Of a stretch of DNA of 64,000 nt, positions 59,701 through 64,000 are shown piece by piece. The stretch lies in assembly GCF_020921035.1 (NCBI RefSeq), contig NC_063155.1, forward strand, positions 9,967,001-10,031,000. The letters are read 5' to 3'. Source of the DNA: Rhodamnia argentea (Eukaryota > Streptophyta > Magnoliopsida > Myrtales > Myrtaceae). Within the stretch, counting starts at the first letter, position 1; the number at the start of each line of letters is the position of its first letter. The notes under the pieces are model-generated. The model saw nothing but the letters and a program-made list of their open reading frames with translations. It had not been told where the DNA came from and did no database searches. The position numbers and the translations under genes are program-made.

Positions 59701-60035
59701 AGACAATGACAATCAGCATGTGGGAGTTTCAAAGCAGGTCATGAGCGCTGCATGCGATGTAACACTATGGTTTGGTCATAAGTTTGTATTGCTTTGTGTG
59801 CACAGGTGGTGGGGTTCTTGCATACACTCTTCTTGGGGTTGACTACAATGAAGCCAGCGGAGACTGTGCTTTTCTCATACTCGATCCTCACTACACGGGG
59901 AGCGACGATCATAAGAAGATCGTGAATGGCGGATGGTGTGGTTGGAAAAAAGCTGTAGATAGCAAGGGCAAGAGCTTCTTCTTACACGACAAGTTCTATA
60001 ACCTTCTGTTGCCTCAGAGGCCCAACATGGTCTGA
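53609..60035 (+). CDS. UFSP2: Ufm1-specific protease (C78 family)
   Basis: Cysteine protease that matures the ubiquitin-like UFM1 and removes it from targets. Thirteen exons: 53609-53792, 54235-54603, 55831-56135, 56213-56300, 56502-56677, 57181-57271, 57609-57728, 57825-57869, 57964-58040, 58343-58431, 58803-58914, 59240-59342 and 59806-60035. Phases agree and the product is 662 residues. The N-terminal half has [34 protein letters not shown] and [18 protein letters not shown], typical of plant and animal UFSP2. The catalytic domain carries [12 protein letters not shown] with Cys at about 489, and the Asp/His pair in ILDPHYTG at about 613 and 615. The final [11 protein letters not shown] and [13 protein letters not shown] also match the family. 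Start at 53609 because upstream codons in that frame contain no ATG. Confidence 0.94.
54741..55260 (+). repeat. Tandem duplication in UFSP2 intron 2
   Basis: A unit of about 255-267 bp beginning ATCGACAGGCTGATTGGAAG occurs at 54741 and again at 55008, with very high identity apart from a T-run length change and a few substitutions. It lies wholly in the intron. Confidence 0.93.
55573..55620. repeat. Dinucleotide microsatellite (AC)24
   Basis: An unbroken run of AC repeats in UFSP2 intron 2. A likely polymorphic marker. Confidence 0.97.
56684..56714. repeat. Dinucleotide microsatellite (TC)n
   Basis: About 15 TC repeats a few bases after the donor of UFSP2 exon 5. Confidence 0.95.
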
Positions 60036-62184
60036 CTTGAGTCTGTTTTCTGGGTGAAGTTGAAGACTTTTAGCAGTTTTGCAAATGAGAGGAAACTCTA
60101 GGGACGTCATCTCTGAGATCGCCTTCAAACTATCCGTTAATGCGGAGAAAGAGGGTAGAGGTTACGACGAACATTTTCATTTCCTGTATAAATTCCTGGT
60201 TTACTTCTTGTTGCGGTGTTTCTTTACTCGTCTTCATACCTTGGCAAATTTGTAGGTGAAATAACATATATTTGACTAGGGGTTGATGATCTTTAATAGG
60301 TTGGTAGTTCCTGGTCGGCCATGGTAATTTTTTTTAAATCTGTAAAATTGTGACGTGCCAATAAATTTCGCTTTCTGATGAGCAACTTTCTGAAGATGTC
60401 GGTGAATGATGAGCTCCTAGAATGAGGTGGTGCGCAAAGTTACCTGAACAGAAGTTTCTGGTTTCATGAAAAATAATTGATTTTGATTAGAAGTGTCAAT
60501 ATGGGTCCATTGACCCATTTTTGACCCATATTTTGACTAAATGGGTTCTATATGGGTTGTTAACTTTTAGAAGGCTATTAAAAATGGGTCCTTAAAATTG
60601 AATCTAAATCTAATGGGTTAAAAATGGGTTACATATAGAATCCACATGGGAACCCATTTTTGATCCATTTTTGACCTATCAAAAGATTAAGCCATCGTTG
60701 TACTTGGGTTGGGTCATGAGCCATCGACCATCATTGCCCTTCCACCGACTACGCCCACCCACCCACCACCACCCGCCTCTGTTGCTTCCCGCCGCCATCG
60801 CCCACCGCCTGTTGCCGTTGCTGCCTCCATCGTCCTCCGCCCACTCCCCTCTAGTAATGTACTTGAGCTTAATTCATCCGGGCAATGACATTTTCCGCAA
60901 AACAAGTTTCTTGAGAGGCGGACGCGATCGGGAGGAGAAGCAACCTCGTTGAGCAAATGCGCGCATCCGATTCGGGCCGAGATTGGAGGCGGGGAAGCCA
61001 TCTTGGAACAAATTTGCATTGCTTTCGAGACGTAGCTCTACGATGGGCTCGCATAATTCCAAGTCCAATTTTTAGAATTTTGCTTCCCAGCTCGAAAAAG
61101 CTCGGAGTCCTTTATTCGTGAACTTGCTAGTTTGCGAAGATTTAGCTATCTTGGCATCCATAATTTAATTGGGGTTCCATTCGTAATAGAAGGTATTGCT
61201 TCGTCTACACACCATCCGCTCCCGCTTTCGTGGTCGCAGGATGATGCCCTCGTGTTTGCTTCTAGTTCTCTCTCTTTTCTGGCTTTCATCGAAGCTCGAG
61301 AACTCACAAGCGGCAATGGATGATGAAATCAAAGCGGTTTTTTTTTTTTTTTTTTTTTTTTTGCAAGGGAGGAAGCAATGCATGACTTTGTGTCACTGTG
61401 CAGCCATTCGACCCTCCACCACCAACATCCAAGATAGCCTTTGCCGCAAGGTACGCTCCATCACTTCTCTATCTCCTCCAATAATGTGCCCTATGTTTCG
61501 ATGGCCAAACTTAGTCGGAATCGGGCAATGGGCCACCGTGGTGTCGATGGAAGCGGGCAGAGGTGGCGTGTGGAGGTGGGGGGAGGGGGCGGCGGGGGCG
61601 TATGCATTTTATCTTGGTGTGTTTTGGTAAAATGGGCAAAAATGGGTTGGGTCGGGTATGAGTTAGTTGTGGGTTGGGCTGGGTCGGGTCGGGTATGAGT
61701 CATCAAATATGGGTCAAGACGGGTTAGACGGGTTAATATGGATAGGACCATATTCGACTCTACCCAAACCCAATCCGACTCATCCATTTGACACTTCTAA
61801 TTTTGATAACATTTTTCTAAAAACGATAGTCTGTATTGCTGGACACTTGCATGATTTATAATAATTTATATATAAATATTTTTATCTACAGTAAAAATAC
61901 TTTTATATCAATTAATTTTGTGGATGATATGGGCGTTATTTTTAAAAATATTATCGAAGTTGTTTATTTTTTCGCCAAACAAACTAATTGAATTGAGATC
62001 AATCCTAAAGGCCCAAAAGGTAAAGCCCACGTAATTGTATGGGCCAAGCCCAAGTTTGTGCCCTGAGGCATTGGTGTTTGGTGAGCTGACCGGTGAGCTG
62101 ACCGGTCAACCGTTATCCAAGCGAAAATCCATCTCCTCCTCCTCCGTCGGCTAGGGAGGAGAGCACAGAGTTCAGGCACGAGTG
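60036..62184. other. Intergenic region, UFSP2 to TPR gene
   Basis: About 350 bp of likely 3' UTR and spacer, the hAT-type element at 60488-61799, then AT-rich DNA and the TPR promoter and leader. Part of 61800-61985 resembles the arm of the foldback element at 49990-50193. Confidence 0.6.
60488..61799. mobile_element. Non-autonomous hAT-type DNA transposon with 8-bp target duplication
   Basis: The element starts TAGAAGTGTCAA and ends TTGACACTTCTA, a perfect 12-bp terminal inverted repeat. It is flanked on both sides by ATTTTGAT (60480-60487 and 61800-61807). An 8-bp target duplication and TAG-type ends fit the hAT superfamily. Subterminal regions are dense in AATGGGTC, GGGTTGGGTC and GACCCATTT motifs. 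The 1.3-kb interior has GC-rich stretches (60700-60960, 61380-61640) and a run of about 25 T, with no transposase frame, so mobility would need a helper. The exact target duplication suggests a fairly recent insertion. Confidence 0.88.
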
Positions 62185-64000
62185 ATGCCGAAAACTCCGC
62201 ACGCTATCCCCGTGGTTAAATCCGAACCTGGAACGGCGGGCACCTTCGCGGACGATGCCATGGCGTCGCACCAGTCGACAAGAGTCGTCGTGCTGGCCGA
62301 CCTCAACGTTGACCCTCCCATGTCCGACTGCGATGAGTCCCTCCCTGTTCCCGCTCCGTCTCCTTTCAACTCCAGGTACGCCTGTCCCTCCGTCCATATC
62401 TATTGTAAGGCGGGGGTGATGAGTCCACTTGATGGACTTGAAATGGAATAGCTCGTGACTCGTCCGCGTGTTGCCGAGGAGCTGAGCTTGTTCTTTAACT
62501 CGATCGACGATTTCTCCCTTCTCATAGTAAGTGCAGTGTTCAGTTAGCTCGACAGCGATTTCTGGTTCTCCAATTCGAAGCTTCGAGACCGATAGTTGTG
62601 GAAATTCGAAGGTGAAGAGGGGCAATAGTAGCTAATTGATAGCCGGAAGGGTAGTTTGAGATGACCTTACTCGTCAAATTTGTGTAATAGCTACAAGAAT
62701 CGGATGGTTCGAGAACCAATTCCAGCTCTCTCCATAGTTTAGAGCTTATTGCAAACAATTTAGAAAGGTAGAAGTAGAAATGAATTTGTAGTTTCTTGTC
62801 TCTATTTAGTAGGGGTGAATGTGGGAGTTTATTAACCTAGATCTCTCGAGTTGCTGTACAAGAAAGTAGTCTTGGTTTGATTTGCTAATAATTGTAGCAT
62901 CACTGGTGTATGTAGTCATATTGCACCATTGCTGTACGAGGGGTTGCCCTTTCTTTCCCTAAATTGCTCACTGGATACGAATCATGTATTGTTTAGGTTG
63001 AACAATGATGAAAGCAGCCAAGAGAAGAGTACATTAATCTCTAGAGATGTAGATGGCGTAGAAGGTGAATGTAGAAAGCTAAACAAGATGGGGAAATGCC
63101 GTTCCAAGATCAGTAAGGTAGAGTGCTCTCTTGATTGTGGAGGTGATGGCGACGTTGATCAGCCTTGTCTGGGAACTCCCTCGTCTCGAGAAGAAAAAGT
63201 TAGCAGTCTAAAAACCGTGAGTGATCTTCAGTTTTTATAGCCATTTTTATCTCATGATGTTGATTTTGGCGCTGGTTGCAATTGAAAATTTTTTCTCCAA
63301 CGTGTTTTAAAGGGCTATTACTTACGTTTTGATGACTTAGTGTTTATTTGCTAAACAACTTTTTGGTCCTTGTTCTTGATAGTAACCTCTTGGCTAAGAT
63401 AAAATGGATGTGGTGTGCAGTGTTATATGGAGTTGCAGAATTGATTTACAGTCGATTCTTTCCCTTTTCCTTCACGTTCTCTGTGCTTGACTCAGTGCTT
63501 GCTCGTAGGGTTTGGTTCACGTTGCTAGGAAGATGCCCAAGAATGCCCATGCTCATTTCATACTTGGCCTGATGTATCAGAGGTTGGGCCAACCTCAAAA
63601 GGTACCCTCCTTGTGTAACTTATCTAATTTCTTCCTGATGATTCTATGCTTATTGATGTATTCATGTCTCTTCTAAATTTCCTAGGCAGTCTCTGCATAT
63701 GAAAAAGCAGCAGAGATCTTATTGCGTCCTGAGATCGAGATTGAGCGGCCAGAGTTGCTCTCATTAGTTCAGATCCATCATGCACAGGTGACATAACCTC
63801 GTACTTATTGTTTGGTTGAGGTTTGAACTTTGGGCTGGCTGAAATGAAAGTGGTCGTCCAAATTTGCAGTGTATTCTGTTGGAGAGTTTGGGGCATGACA
63901 ACTCAGATAAAGAGCTTGAACATGATGAACTCGAGGAAATTATTTCTAAATTGAGGGAGTCGATGCGAGCTGATACCAGGCACGCTGCTGTTTGGAATAC
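62185..64000 (+). CDS. Tetratricopeptide repeat protein, 5' part (3' end beyond window)
   Basis: Protein with TPR motifs, probably a protein-interaction scaffold; I do not know its biochemical role. Exons 62185-62375, 62997-63216, 63509-63601, 63686-63787 and 63870 to beyond 64000 have agreeing phases and give 245 codons so far. The first 137 residues are low in hydrophobics and rich in Asp, Ser and Pro (VVVLADLNVDPP, CDESLPVPAP). The TPR region then begins: GLVHVARKMPKNAHAHFILGLMYQRLGQPQKAVSAYEKAAEILL in pieces, followed by ERPELLSLVQIHHAQC and DELEEIISKLRESM. This order resembles the Arabidopsis At5g63200-type TPR protein from memory. The start ATG at 62185 is the first in frame, after a GTG codon. 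Confidence 0.85.

Noticed and set aside
61338-61362. Run of about 25 T as a sign of a SINE or retroposed tail
   Set aside because: It lies inside the hAT-type element, and no target duplication or RNA-derived head was found around it.

Overview
This 64-kb window is nuclear DNA of a flowering plant. It holds twelve recognisable genes; eleven have introns with GT-AG (one possible GC-AG) boundaries, and all twelve have protein families typical of land plants, including chloroplast RNA-binding protein, sieve-element occlusion protein, SOBIR1 and BTB-TAZ. The intergenic DNA is AT-rich and carries small inverted-repeat elements. The sieve-element and SOBIR1 families point to a eudicot. The species cannot be fixed from sequence alone; a woody rosid is a guess. 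Two genes run off the window: a proline transporter on the left and a TPR protein on the right.

Layout. 1-2316 (-) proline/compatible-solute transporter (3' end missing); 4902-8819 (+) galactinol-sucrose galactosyltransferase; 10678-13561 (+) chloroplast 31-kDa-type RNA-binding protein; 14295-16720 (-) protein-L-isoaspartate methyltransferase; 19651-22446 (+) sieve element occlusion protein; 23558-25468 (+) SOBIR1 receptor kinase; 27215-30196 (+) autophagy protein ATG16; 31443-32528 (-) methionine sulfoxide reductase A, with a broken copy of its 5' end about 400 bp upstream; 34619-36186 (-) BTB/TAZ protein; 43355-44997 (-) pectate lyase; 53609-60035 (+) Ufm1-specific protease; 62185-64000+ (+) TPR protein. 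I rebuilt exon structures by reading splice sites and checking that phases agree; complete models are 752, 342, 304, 717, 636, 509, 189, 379, 413 and 662 residues.

The genes do not form an operon or an obvious biosynthetic cluster. A loose theme is stress and protein maintenance: osmolyte transport and raffinose-type sugars, repair of damaged aspartyl and methionyl residues, autophagy, UFM1 processing, immunity and phloem sealing. This is inference, because plant gene neighbourhoods are usually not functional units.

The long gene-poor stretches (36.3-43.3 kb and 45.1-53.6 kb) hold foldback elements, a satellite-like array of about ten units, direct duplications and AT-rich low-complexity DNA. 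The clearest mobile element is a 1.3-kb non-autonomous hAT-type DNA transposon at 60488-61799 with an exact 8-bp target duplication. A 5S-rRNA-like stretch near 3.0 kb looks like a relic of a Cassandra-type LTR element. I saw no convincing undescribed multi-gene system. The most notable gene-level oddities are an ATG16 start codon apparently split by an intron, a uORF that overlaps the galactosyltransferase start codon, the partial MsrA duplication and the satellite-like array.
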